43,148 nt of DNA, taken from Candidatus Peregrinibacteria bacterium. GTDB lineage: Bacteria > Patescibacteriota > Gracilibacteria > UBA1369 > LOWO2-01-FULL-3. The notes under the pieces were generated by a model. That model was given only the letters and a program-made list of their open reading frames with translations, ran no database searches and had not been told where the DNA came from. The DNA lies in NCBI GenBank assembly GCA_030688025.1, contig JAUYJL010000031.1, forward strand, positions 1 through 43,148. Direction: 5' to 3'. The number at the start of each line of letters is the position of its first letter. The stretch's first letter is position 1. Position numbers and translations under genes: made by a program. Shown here one piece after another: positions 14,046-22,955 of the stretch.

Positions 14046-16430
14046 TTATTTATTGATGATTATGAAGGTATTTAGTATCCCGGCCAAATCTGTCTGAATA
14101 TCTATTCCGATCTTGAGCCAATCTGCGGTGTAAAGGGATTCTTCGTCGTTTAATATTGAGTCAAGAATTGTTGACCATAGGTTGTAGGAATGGCCGATAG
14201 CTTCGGATTGCCCGCCTATGTTAAACGAATCTAGCGTATCTGAAAAGACCTGATTTGTAAGTGTGGCATTTTCATTGATGATTTTGTTGTTTAGATATTT
14301 ACTTGCATCGTCTAGTGTTTGGTCTGGGGCGAGAGCGTTTAAGCTATTGTCTGTGCGTTTTTCGTTTATTTTGGTGAGAGCTTCTTCTTTCATCGTTGAT
14401 AAACTTTCTGTTGAGATTGGATTGGTCGAAAATTCTTGATCTATCAGTAAATATCCTCCGTCGTTTATTGTTTTTGTGACGCCTATTCCGACGCGTGTCC
14501 ATTCTTTTTCCAGAATGTTGCTGCGATGAGAACCGCTACGCATAAGGCCTTCGTGTGCGAATTGTATAGATGTTTCTTTTGCCATATTTTCTTCGACCGG
14601 AGTTGAAATTTTTAATGCTTTTCGTCTGTCTTCAGGTGAATTTCCGCTTAAATCTACGTGAGCGAAATAATTATTTTTGGACATGTCGTCGGTGTGAAGT
14701 TGCGCTAAAGTGTTTAGTTCATCAGCTAAAACGACTTCGTTTAAACCATGTTCTTTTCTGGATTTATTTATTTCGTTGAGCATTTCGTTTCGCATTGTGT
14801 CTAGTGAAACTGTTCCTGTGAAATATTTTCTTTTGTTTATGTCGAAGAAATCCGGAAGGAGTGGAATTGTGTTTCCTATGTAGACCGGATGATTTATTAC
14901 TGCGATGCCTTCTGTGTTATTTACTTCTACGATGTATGTTCCGGAAGTTTCCGGAGTATAGGAATAGGTGTAGGTGCTGCCGTTTTTTGACAGTTCGATT
15001 TCCTCTACTAATCCGTCCGGTGTCGTGACGTAGCCCGTTGTTTCTACGGAAATGGAGGTTATAACGGTGAATGAAATTTTGGAAGGAGAGCTCATCGTTT
15101 CCGGAGGAGAGGCGGTGGTGTTTTCGTTTATAGTTGAGAATGCGTGATATGTTGGAGTGAAAGTTTTTGTTTCACTTTTTGAAAAATCCGATGAAATTAT
15201 TAGCGGTAAGGATGATGATATTTTTGCGGATTCTATCTGGTAGGAAACTGATGATGAAGTGAAATCTTGAAAGTCTTTGTAAAATATTGAAATTGTATTT
15301 TCGTTTTGTCGTGAGAGGTAGGATGTTGATTTTGAGCCTTGTGTTAGCGTTAATCTTTTTATGGTTGAATATGTGTTCTGAAAATTTACGGATGTTTTTC
15401 CGTTTGAAAATTTTATTTCCGGTGCGAGTTTTGATGGAGGAATTTCTTGATTTGTGGAGGAGGGGAGAGTTGGGAGGACGGAAATTGTTTGAATTTTTGT
15501 GTTGCCGCTGTTTCCCGGTAAAATTCCTAGGGAAAGATTTCCTGTTTTTTTGAAGATTACAGGTATTTCGAAATGATTATTTGAGAGGGATTCTGTGAAA
15601 GTTTCACTTCCCAATGAGACTGTGGCCTCTTTGTCTGAGCCGGAGGTTATAGTGCCTTTTATTATGTAGATTTCGTTTTGATAAAATGTGTTTGGGAGGG
15701 CTTCATCAAGGGAAATGTTCGCATAGTATGTTGAGGATATTTGAGAAAAATTGGCAGGAGAGAAGTCGAGATTTGATGGCGTTGTGGGTTGTTCGGTGGT
15801 TGGGGTAGGTTGCGTCGAGATGTTTTTTATGATTGTTCTGTAGACTATTTCGCTTATTTTTGCGCGAGACATTTCTTGATTTGGGAAAACCAATTTTCCG
15901 GCTGTTTCGAGGAGTTCATTTTCTTTTGCAAATGCGATGTATGGAGCGAACCAATCTGTTGTTTTTGTGTCTAAAAATGGGGCTTTTGTGACGGTGGACA
16001 TTTCCCAATTTTGGACTTCTCCAAGGATTTTTAGGGCTTCGGCTTTTGTGATTGTTTGTGATGGTTTGAATGTGCCATCTGTGTAGCCCTGAACCCAATT
16101 TGCATAGTAGGCTTTTTGGACGTATGGCGCGTACCAAGCTGTATCGTCTGTGTCGCTGAACGGAGTTTCTGCTTTGTCATCGGTTTTTATTCCTGAGCCT
16201 TCGATTATTATTTTTAGAAATTCTGCACGGTTTACGAGTTTATCCGGCTTGAATGTGCCGTCGGAATATCCGTTTATTACGCCTTTTTCTTGGAGGTAGG
16301 TGATTGCTTCGAAGTTTTGGTATGATTCTGAGACGTCCGAGAAATCGGCAAATGCTGTTTGTGGAATAAGAAATTGTGAAATGGTTGCCGCAAGGAGCAC
16401 GAATGTCGAAATTCTTTGGTTTATTTTCAT
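14046..16430 (-). CDS. Secreted SLH-domain protein with C-terminal CAP (SCP/PR1) domains
   Basis: A 794-residue surface protein. The signal peptide is residues 1-28 (cleavage near QTAFA-DF). Three S-layer-homology domains follow (about 28-205), each with the GYSDGTFKPD-type motif; the first reads VINGYSDGTFKPDKLVNRAEFL. A Pro/Thr linker and two to three beta-rich modules come next (about 220-545). The first CAP domain (about 555-690) keeps the His/Glu residues in NYFAHVD, EENMA and SGSHRSNIL. A second, degenerate CAP-like repeat (about 695-794) lacks them. SLH domains bind pyruvylated wall polymer. It heads the operon with LCP, RluB, DacA and MraY, so it is probably a major envelope component of a layered cell surface. 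Confidence 0.88.
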   Translation of the reverse strand: MKINQRISTFVLLAATISQFLIPQTAFADFSDVSESYQNFEAITYLQEKGVINGYSDGTFKPDKLVNRAEFLKIIIEGSGIKTDDKAETPFSDTDDTAWYAPYVQKAYYANWVQGYTDGTFKPSQTITKAEALKILGEVQNWEMSTVTKAPFLDTKTTDWFAPYIAFAKENELLETAGKLVFPNQEMSRAKISEIVYRTIIKNISTQPTPTTEQPTTPSNLDFSPANFSQISSTYYANISLDEALPNTFYQNEIYIIKGTITSGSDKEATVSLGSETFTESLSNNHFEIPVIFKKTGNLSLGILPGNSGNTKIQTISVLPTLPSSTNQEIPPSKLAPEIKFSNGKTSVNFQNTYSTIKRLTLTQGSKSTSYLSRQNENTISIFYKDFQDFTSSSVSYQIESAKISSSLPLIISSDFSKSETKTFTPTYHAFSTINENTTASPPETMSSPSKISFTVITSISVETTGYVTTPDGLVEEIELSKNGSTYTYSYTPETSGTYIVEVNNTEGIAVINHPVYIGNTIPLLPDFFDINKRKYFTGTVSLDTMRNEMLNEINKSRKEHGLNEVVLADELNTLAQLHTDDMSKNNYFAHVDLSGNSPEDRRKALKISTPVEENMAKETSIQFAHEGLMRSGSHRSNILEKEWTRVGIGVTKTINDGGYLLIDQEFSTNPISTESLSTMKEEALTKINEKRTDNSLNALAPDQTLDDASKYLNNKIINENATLTNQVFSDTLDSFNIGGQSEAIGHSYNLWSTILDSILNDEESLYTADWLKIGIDIQTDLAGILNTFIIINK

Positions 16431-16509
16431 TTTTGTAATTTAGGGGTTTCTTTGTTTTTTCGTTCGCCGTGACATTTTAGAATTTTTTTAAGAAAATTTT
16501 AAGTCTTCC

Positions 16510-16540
16510 TTGTATGGTTATCTCGTAACTGTTTTATAAT
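16510..16540 (+). promoter_or_regulatory. Candidate promoter for comEC placed at the start codon
   Basis: TTGTAT (16510-16515), a long 19-bp spacer, and a perfect TATAAT (16535-16540) that ends only 3 bp before the comEC ATG (16544). If used, the message would be leaderless or would need a later start. The -35 match and spacing are weak. Confidence 0.4.
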
Positions 16541-16543
16541 TAT

Positions 16544-17710
16544 ATGGAGAATAAAAGTCAGAAATCTTTCTTGTTTGTAATCTTTGCCTCATTTTTTCTT
16601 GTTGGAATTGTTTTTGGGTTTTTCTTTTTGAACGGAATGTGGAATGAAATTGTGTTTTTGTTTATTACTATTCTTCTTTTGCTGAGATTTTTGTTCGCTG
16701 TTTTTAGGAAAATATTTTTGTATGTTTTTTTGTGCGTTTTCCTTGGATTTTTTTGTGGGATTTTTAGATATTTTTTGTATTTGGATTATGGCGGTTTTGA
16801 TTTTCAATTTCTGGGTGAATATTTTTCTTTTATGGGGGAGAGGATTGATACTGTTTTTAGAAGTGTTTTGCCTGAGCCGTATTCTGGTTTTGTTGAAGGG
16901 CTTATTCTTGGGAAGAAAAACGGTTTAGGTAAAGATCTTTTGGAGAATTTTAATGCGACTGGACTTACTCATATCATTGCGGTTTCCGGATATAATATTT
17001 CTATACTTATTGTTTTTTGTACGAAATTTTTTGGATTTTTGGGGCAAAGAATGAAGTTTTTTGTGATGATTTTTTTGATTGTTTTGTTTGTGGCGTTGAC
17101 CGGTTTTTCCGCTTCGTGCATTAGGGCTGCGATAATGGGAATCGTGGGTTATTATGCGATGTTTTCCGGTCGTCAGTATATGCCTTTTATCGGACTTATT
17201 TTTGCCGCATTTATTATGAATTTATTTTTGCCGACGCTTATTTTTGATGATATAGGTTTCCAATTGTCTTTCGGGGCGACTTTTGGAATTGTTTGTTTTT
17301 ATCCGAAAATGGAAAATTCGCTAAAATTCGTGCCAGATTTTCTTGGCTTTAGAAGCGCGTTTTTGATGACGATTTCAGCACAAATTTTGACGATGCCTGT
17401 GATTTTATTGAATTTTGGAAATTTCAGTGTGATTTCTCCGATAGCTAATATTTTTGTTTTACCGCTTATTCCGATTGCTATGTTTTTTGGTTTTGTAATT
17501 TTATTTGTTGGGTTTTTTTCTTTGAAGCTCGGGATGTTTTTTGCTTTTATAGAATATGCCGTTTTGAAGTTTGTTCTTTTTTTGGTGGAGTTGTTCGCCA
17601 ATTTTCCTTTTGCGTATTACAAAATCGATTGGTTCACGTCCGAAATATTTTTTATTTATTATTTCGTCGCGATTTTTTTTATGTTGAAAAGATTAATTTT
17701 CAGAAGTTAG
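16544..17710 (+). CDS. comEC: ComEC/Rec2-type DNA uptake channel, membrane domain only
   Basis: A 388-residue protein with about ten hydrophobic helices. It contains the Competence-domain core: EPYSGFVEGLILGKKNGL, then GLTHIIAVSGYNISIL, then GFSASCIRAAIMG (about 185-200), and FQLSFGATFGI. ComEC passes single-stranded DNA through the cytoplasmic membrane in natural transformation. Full-length homologues of about 700 residues have an N-terminal OB-like domain and a C-terminal metallo-beta-lactamase nuclease domain. Here the first is reduced to a short stretch and the second is absent. CPR bacteria often carry such versions with type IV pili. The 3' end overlaps the convergent 846-residue gene by 18 bp. 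Confidence 0.9.
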   Translation: MENKSQKSFLFVIFASFFLVGIVFGFFFLNGMWNEIVFLFITILLLLRFLFAVFRKIFLYVFLCVFLGFFCGIFRYFLYLDYGGFDFQFLGEYFSFMGERIDTVFRSVLPEPYSGFVEGLILGKKNGLGKDLLENFNATGLTHIIAVSGYNISILIVFCTKFFGFLGQRMKFFVMIFLIVLFVALTGFSASCIRAAIMGIVGYYAMFSGRQYMPFIGLIFAAFIMNLFLPTLIFDDIGFQLSFGATFGIVCFYPKMENSLKFVPDFLGFRSAFLMTISAQILTMPVILLNFGNFSVISPIANIFVLPLIPIAMFFGFVILFVGFFSLKLGMFFAFIEYAVLKFVLFLVELFANFPFAYYKIDWFTSEIFFIYYFVAIFFMLKRLIFRS

Positions 17711-20233
17711 TTTTGTGTGCAGTCGTTTGTTTAACATTTCTTTTGCTTTCCTTTTTGCGGCTATTCTTTGCGTTAAATCGAATACTTCCGCTCCTTCCGG
17801 AGTTCCTTTTTTTGTTGCGATGTTCTCTTCCATGTTTTCCATTATTTCTTCTTCGAGATTATCGACATCTTTTTGTTGTAATCTTTGTGCTTCTTTTGTC
17901 GTGATTGCTTTCCCGTCTTTATCTTTCAGCACTGTGTCGACAAGTCCACGTTTTTCTCGAAGTCTGTCTTGTTTGTGGTATACCTCTTTTTTGAGATCCT
18001 GTACTTCTTCTTTTTTGTACTCTGTGTCGTCGAATTGGACTTCTGTTACTTCTTCTCCTTTTCCTTCTTTGTCCAAAATGAATTCTTCGTCGGAATTTTC
18101 ATAGAAATCTTGTGTCAATTCCGCTTCCAGTGATGTTGTCCCAACGCGGCTTAACGACTCATCTTCCGCTCTTTCTTTCGCTGATTTTTTGTTTCCATGA
18201 AGTCTTTCGCTTTCTTCTGTTCCTTCCAAACTTAATGTTTCGAGTTGCTCTTCTTCTATGAATTTTTTTGTTTCCTCTTCTCCCATTGCCTCTTCTATTT
18301 CGTCTTCTAGTTCTGCTTCAAAAGATTCATCGATTTTCTGTTTGCCACTACCGAATGATCTTATGTATTCCGCTGTTTTTTCCAGCCAAAATAAGATTTT
18401 TGGATGATCCGGATCTCTGTCGTTATATTCTAAAAGAACTTTTAAAGCTTCTGCTCCTTCATCGTTCATCAAAAGTTTGTTTGCGGCTTTTATTGCTGTT
18501 TCTGGTGTTTTTGGACCGTCTTCGTTGTCTTCATTTTCTTTTCCGGATTCTTTTTTCTTTAGCTTTTTTCCTTTTGTGAGTTCTTTAGTGTCTGCAACTT
18601 TTGTTACACGTTTCATCTTGTCGTGTTTTTCTTTGGCTTTTTCAATCTGTTTCTCCAATTCTTCTTGTAGATCTTCTCTGTCTGTCCAGCCTTCTTTGTC
18701 GTATTCTTCCTGCATTTCCGCAAGATCTTTTTCGTCTAAATCGTCATCAAATTCTCCAAGGCGTTTTAAACCTTTTTCGTATTCTTTTCTTGATTCCTCA
18801 TATGCCGCGAGGTTTTTGTATTTTTTGTTTGGACTCTTATTTATGAGTAATTCATAAGCTTTCTTGAGTTCGCCTAAGTCTCCTTCTTTTCCTGTTTTTG
18901 GGTTTTTGAAATTTTCTTCGTCTTCGAAAAATTCTTTATATTTTCCTTGTGTTTTTTCTTTTCCTTTTGCGATTATGTTGTTTCTTGCGGCTTCGTCGAG
19001 TGCTCCGTGTGCGGCTTTGATTGTTAATTTTGTTTCGAGTTCTTCTTTGTTTGTGGCTGTTTCGACCAAGAGTTTGTGTTCTTTCAAAGCTTCTTCTTTT
19101 TCGTCGAATGTTAAGTGTTGGAAACTGCCCATTGCGAGTTTGAATCCTTCTGGGTTGTCTTCATATATTTCCAGCAAATCTTCTGCGAGAGCCGCTTCAT
19201 CTTCTATGAATTTTGGCCACATTCTCACGTTTTCTTCTCTTTCGTCTAATGAAACTGTTTTGTAATAATCGAGCAAGAAATCTTTGCCTTTCTGACTCAT
19301 TTTTCTGATTGTGATTCCACCGACTGTTGTTTTTGAATCAAGATGAGTGAAGCTTTCAGATTCAAGTCTGGAAACTTTGTCTAACTGTGATTTTAGCTCT
19401 CTTTGTTTTTCAGGAGAATCGGCTGTGAGCGCTTGTTGCATTGTGTCTCGAATAACTTCTTTTGAATAAAATCCTTTTTCTTTTCCTTTCATTAATTGGT
19501 CTTCGATGGCTTCTGCATTTTTTCTGTAGGCTTTGCGTTCGCTTAATCCTTCTTCTTCTATGTATTTTGAGTCTTCAGGTTTATCTAATCCATGTTTTTT
19601 GAAAAGTCTTTGAAGATTTCCGTATTCTTCGCGGCGGGGAGCAAGTCCGCCGGAGTCGGTTGATTTTTCTCCTTTTAGTCTTTTGATTACGTCTTTTAAG
19701 TGTTTTATTTGAGGCTTTTTGTCTATTTCGTTTTTAAACCAATTTTTGAATCCGTTGACTTGTTTTGTCCCGATGTATTGGATATTTTCGTCACATGTTT
19801 CGTCGAATTCTTCTTTTAATTCTTCGAGTCGTGGATCGTCTTTTTCCAGTGTTTCGCTTTCTGCCTTGTCTTCTTCCATTTCTTTCTCTTTTCTTCCCGG
19901 AATTTCTTTTATTTCGTCCAAAATGATTTTCATTTTTTCCGCACTTTCTGTTTCTTGGATTTTTTCTGAATATTCTCGGTATTCTTTTAGGCTGATTACC
20001 TGTTTTCGATCTTTTGAGGAAGACGCGAGTTTGCCAAGTTCTTTTTTTGCTTGATGAGCTGTACGATCTCTTTCGTTTACTATGTCTCTTATGGAAAGAG
20101 TACGGCCTTGAACTGCCGCAATCTCTGAAGGTGTTAGCTTTGACTGATTTTTCCCTTCAAAAAGATCTTTTGGATCTTTGTTCTCATTTTTCCCCTGATT
20201 TTCAGTTTGATTCTCAGCTAGGTTGTTTTCCAT
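17693..20233 (-). CDS. Large highly charged helical protein of unknown function
   Basis: An 846-residue protein made almost entirely of Glu/Lys/Asp-rich helices, with no signal peptide, transmembrane helix or cysteine-rich site. I recognise no catalytic family. The N-terminal 60 residues are polar and disordered-looking. Residues about 60-560 are long charged helices with coiled-coil tendency. A short TPR-like pair of helices occurs at about 600-650 (ETAIKAANKLLMNDEGAEALKVL with HPKILFWLEKTAEYI). An acidic region and another coiled coil follow, and the end is basic (RIAAKRKAKEMLNKRL). It has its own promoter (TTGACA-17-TATCAT) and is monocistronic. A structural or scaffold role in the cytoplasm is a guess; I cannot assign a function. 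Confidence 0.8.
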   Translation of the reverse strand: MENNLAENQTENQGKNENKDPKDLFEGKNQSKLTPSEIAAVQGRTLSIRDIVNERDRTAHQAKKELGKLASSSKDRKQVISLKEYREYSEKIQETESAEKMKIILDEIKEIPGRKEKEMEEDKAESETLEKDDPRLEELKEEFDETCDENIQYIGTKQVNGFKNWFKNEIDKKPQIKHLKDVIKRLKGEKSTDSGGLAPRREEYGNLQRLFKKHGLDKPEDSKYIEEEGLSERKAYRKNAEAIEDQLMKGKEKGFYSKEVIRDTMQQALTADSPEKQRELKSQLDKVSRLESESFTHLDSKTTVGGITIRKMSQKGKDFLLDYYKTVSLDEREENVRMWPKFIEDEAALAEDLLEIYEDNPEGFKLAMGSFQHLTFDEKEEALKEHKLLVETATNKEELETKLTIKAAHGALDEAARNNIIAKGKEKTQGKYKEFFEDEENFKNPKTGKEGDLGELKKAYELLINKSPNKKYKNLAAYEESRKEYEKGLKRLGEFDDDLDEKDLAEMQEEYDKEGWTDREDLQEELEKQIEKAKEKHDKMKRVTKVADTKELTKGKKLKKKESGKENEDNEDGPKTPETAIKAANKLLMNDEGAEALKVLLEYNDRDPDHPKILFWLEKTAEYIRSFGSGKQKIDESFEAELEDEIEEAMGEEETKKFIEEEQLETLSLEGTEESERLHGNKKSAKERAEDESLSRVGTTSLEAELTQDFYENSDEEFILDKEGKGEEVTEVQFDDTEYKKEEVQDLKKEVYHKQDRLREKRGLVDTVLKDKDGKAITTKEAQRLQQKDVDNLEEEIMENMEENIATKKGTPEGAEVFDLTQRIAAKRKAKEMLNKRLHTKLTSEN

Positions 20234-20271
20234 TTCGTATTAAATATTTTTCAAAATATTACAAGCGTGCA

Positions 20272-20300
20272 ATGATATAATATTTTGCCCACATTGTCAA
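20272..20300 (-). promoter_or_regulatory. Promoter of the 846-residue protein gene
   Basis: Minus strand TTGACA (20300-20295), 17-bp spacer, TATCAT (20277-20272). The start of transcription would be near 20265, giving a leader of about 32 nt before the ATG at 20233. It lies just after the nrdJ stop, so the gene is expressed separately from nrdJ. Confidence 0.7.
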
Positions 20301-20321
20301 CCCCTATTTGTGTTTAAATAT

Positions 20322-22706
20322 TTAAGCTGAACAAGCTGAGAATCCACAGCTTAAGCAAAGCATGCATCCTTCCGCAATTTGAATTGGATTTGAGCATTCA
20401 GGACATTTACGGCTTTTGATGATTTCGTTTTTGCTGAGGGACATGTGTGCGCGTGGATCGTGATCGTGTCCTGCGTGTTCATCTGTATTTCCGACAGGTG
20501 GTGGGATTACTTCTTCGAAATTTTGTTTTAATTCCATTTGTTCCGTTGCTTCGCATGTCTCGCATGAAATTTCGCATGGAGTGTCATTTGTTTTTTCTTT
20601 TTGTTCTTCTGTGTCTTTTGCAATTGTCAAAACTTGTTCTTTTCGGCTTCCATCACGGTAAACTGTGCATCCTTTAAGGCCTGCTTTCCATGCCATGATG
20701 TATCCTTGGCGAACGTCTTCACGAGTTGCGCTGTATGGGAAATTGATTGTTTTTGAAATGCTGTTGTCGACTTCGCTTTGGAATGCCGCTTGCATTCTTA
20801 TGTGAGCTTCTGCTGAAATATCCATTGCTGTGACGTATACTTTTCTGATGTCTTCAGGAATTTCTGCGATGTGCTGGATTGATCCTGTGCGTTCGATTTC
20901 TTTTAGAATGTCGTCTCTATATAGGTTTAGTGATTTAAGCTCTGCTTCTAAGAATGAGTTTAGATACATTAGTTTTTGTCCGCTCATAACTTCTTTTTGG
21001 AATGATAGTGCGAAGAATGGTTCTACTCCTGAGCCGCAATCAAGAAGCATTGAGATTGATCCTGTTGGTGCGACTGTTGTCAAAGCGGCATTTCTTTGTT
21101 TGCGGTTTTTTTCTTTTGGTCCGAAGATTGAGATTTCCCAGTTTGGAAATGTGCCTTTTTCTTTTGCGATTTCCTCTGAATAATCATGAGCTGTGACATT
21201 TATTAAATGCATAACTCTTTTTCCTGTCGCGAATCCTTGTTCTGAGTCGTAAGGAACTTTTAATTGGTAAAGCATGTCTGCAAATCCCATTATTCCAAGT
21301 CCGACTCTTCTGTTGTTTCTGAAGACTTTATTTATTTTTTCGACAGGGAAGTCTGACATGTCGATGACGTTATCAAGAAGGCGGACAGCCATTTTTACAA
21401 CGTGTTTTAGTCTTTCTTCTTCAACTTTTCCGTCTTTAACAAATTTTGCTAGATTGATTGATCCAAGGTTACAAACGTCTCCGTCATGAAGCCATTGTTC
21501 TCCACATGGATTTGTTGCTTCAAGTCTTCCTAGTGCTGGAATTGGGTTTGTTTTGTTTGCTGCGTCCGGAAAAAGAACTCCAGGTTCTCCGTTTCTCCAA
21601 GCCGAATTGATGATTTTGTCCATCAATTCAGAAGCGGTGATTGTTTCTTCAATTGCTTCTACGAAAGCGCTTCTTTTATTTCTGATGATTCTTCTTGGTT
21701 TCATTTCCTTGTCTTTGTATGTGCACATCCATGGCTCTTTTGAGCCCTCTTCGACTTGTTGCATGAATTTATCTGTAAGTGCAACTGAGATATTGAAGTT
21801 TACAAATGATCCTTCTTCCCATTTTGATTCAATGAATTCTAGAATATCCGGATGATCGATCCTCATGACTCCCATATTTGCGCCGTGACGGCCTTGTTGT
21901 TTGATAACGCTAAAAGCTTCGTTGTAAACCTTCATGAATGAAACAGGGCCTGATGCGACTCCCTGTGTTGCGCTGGCACGTGTTCCTGCCGGCCTTAGTA
22001 AGTGCCATGGAAATCCAAGTCCTGACCCGGCTTGTTGAAGAAGTGATGCGTCTCTTAATGTGTCGAAAATTCCGCGCATGCTGTCTTCTGCGTGGAGAAC
22101 GATACAGTTTGCAACGAGTTTTGTCTTTCCTCCTGCGTTTGCAAGTGTGCGTCCTGCAGGGATAAATTCAAAATTATATAAAATATCTCTAAATTTTTCT
22201 GCAAATTCTTCGATTTCTTGTTCGCTTTTCCCATATTGTTTTTCAACGCTTGCAAGCGCTCCTGCAACTCTTGAGAACATTTCTTCTGGAGATTCTGTTA
22301 CTTTCCCTTGATCGTCTCTTTGTAGGTATCTTCCTGCTAAAACTCTCAAAGCGTTTATGCTAAATGGAAGTTTTGTTGTTTTTCCGTTTAAAATTTCCTC
22401 TTGTTTGTAGCGAATGTTTTTATGCTGTTCGCGGTATAGAATGTATGCCTTGGCGGTTTTTGCGTGGCCTCCTTCTATCAAAATTTTCTCAACCAAATCC
22501 TGAATTTGTTCGACTGTAGGCACATTGCTTTCGTCTTTGAAAAATACTTCAAGAACTGCCGCGACTTGATTTGAGATTTGTTCTGCAACAGTGGTGTTTT
22601 CTCCCCCTACTGAATTTGCGGCTTTCCATATAGCTTCTGTGATTTTTGCTTGGTCAAATTCAACGACGTCTCCGTTTCTCTTTTTAATTTTTTTGATAGG
22701 GGACAT
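20322..22706 (-). CDS. nrdJ: Adenosylcobalamin-dependent ribonucleotide reductase (class II)
   Basis: A 794-residue class II enzyme that reduces ribonucleotides to deoxyribonucleotides using a B12-derived radical. An N-terminal ATP-cone (about 1-95) starts KKRNGDVVEFDQAKI. In the barrel, the redox cysteines are in VANCIVL and DVCNLGSINL, and the thiyl-radical cysteine region is ATNPCGE. GANMGVMRIDHPDI and APTGSISMLLDCGSGVEP are further family segments. The C-terminus holds cysteine pairs (CEISCETC and CPEC...CMLCLSCGFSACSA) that fit a zinc ribbon and redox tail. Two NrdR-box-like palindromes precede the gene. No radical-generating small subunit or NrdG is present, as expected for class II. 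Confidence 0.96.
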   Translation of the reverse strand: MSPIKKIKKRNGDVVEFDQAKITEAIWKAANSVGGENTTVAEQISNQVAAVLEVFFKDESNVPTVEQIQDLVEKILIEGGHAKTAKAYILYREQHKNIRYKQEEILNGKTTKLPFSINALRVLAGRYLQRDDQGKVTESPEEMFSRVAGALASVEKQYGKSEQEIEEFAEKFRDILYNFEFIPAGRTLANAGGKTKLVANCIVLHAEDSMRGIFDTLRDASLLQQAGSGLGFPWHLLRPAGTRASATQGVASGPVSFMKVYNEAFSVIKQQGRHGANMGVMRIDHPDILEFIESKWEEGSFVNFNISVALTDKFMQQVEEGSKEPWMCTYKDKEMKPRRIIRNKRSAFVEAIEETITASELMDKIINSAWRNGEPGVLFPDAANKTNPIPALGRLEATNPCGEQWLHDGDVCNLGSINLAKFVKDGKVEEERLKHVVKMAVRLLDNVIDMSDFPVEKINKVFRNNRRVGLGIMGFADMLYQLKVPYDSEQGFATGKRVMHLINVTAHDYSEEIAKEKGTFPNWEISIFGPKEKNRKQRNAALTTVAPTGSISMLLDCGSGVEPFFALSFQKEVMSGQKLMYLNSFLEAELKSLNLYRDDILKEIERTGSIQHIAEIPEDIRKVYVTAMDISAEAHIRMQAAFQSEVDNSISKTINFPYSATREDVRQGYIMAWKAGLKGCTVYRDGSRKEQVLTIAKDTEEQKEKTNDTPCEISCETCEATEQMELKQNFEEVIPPPVGNTDEHAGHDHDPRAHMSLSKNEIIKSRKCPECSNPIQIAEGCMLCLSCGFSACSA

Positions 22707-22762
22707 AGGATAAAATGGTTAATGTTTACGCAGGAGACATTTCCCATAGGAATGAGGGATTC

Positions 22763-22805
22763 CTATATATAGTAGCCGTTTTTTAATAAGCATACTACAT
22801 CTAGT
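22763..22805 (-). promoter_or_regulatory. Tandem NrdR-box-like operators upstream of nrdJ
   Basis: On the minus strand two palindromes occur. The distal one is CACTAGATGTAGT (core 22794-22805) and the proximal one TACTATATATAG (core 22763-22772). Both fit the known NrdR-box consensus acaCwAtATaTwGtgt well in the core. Their centres are 32 bp apart, about three helical turns, which is the usual pairing for cooperative NrdR binding. They lie about 60 and 93 bp upstream of the nrdJ ATG. NrdR itself is not in the window. Confidence 0.65.
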
Positions 22806-22955
22806 GGGTGCTTTAAATAATATCAGAGTGTCTGAGGGATTAAAAGGGAATTATCGGAAGAAGATGTTGCGAGTTTTTATTTTTGTTTTTGTGGGATGGT
22901 TTATGTTAGTATTTCAGTAAATTTCTATTTAAATCCTATTTTAATAAAAAATCAA

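Noticed and set aside
22896-22955. Upstream start of the DUF2207 protein
   Set aside because: The extra 20 residues precede a standard signal-anchor beginning at the ATG 22956 and would place polar and hydrophobic residues ahead of it without purpose.
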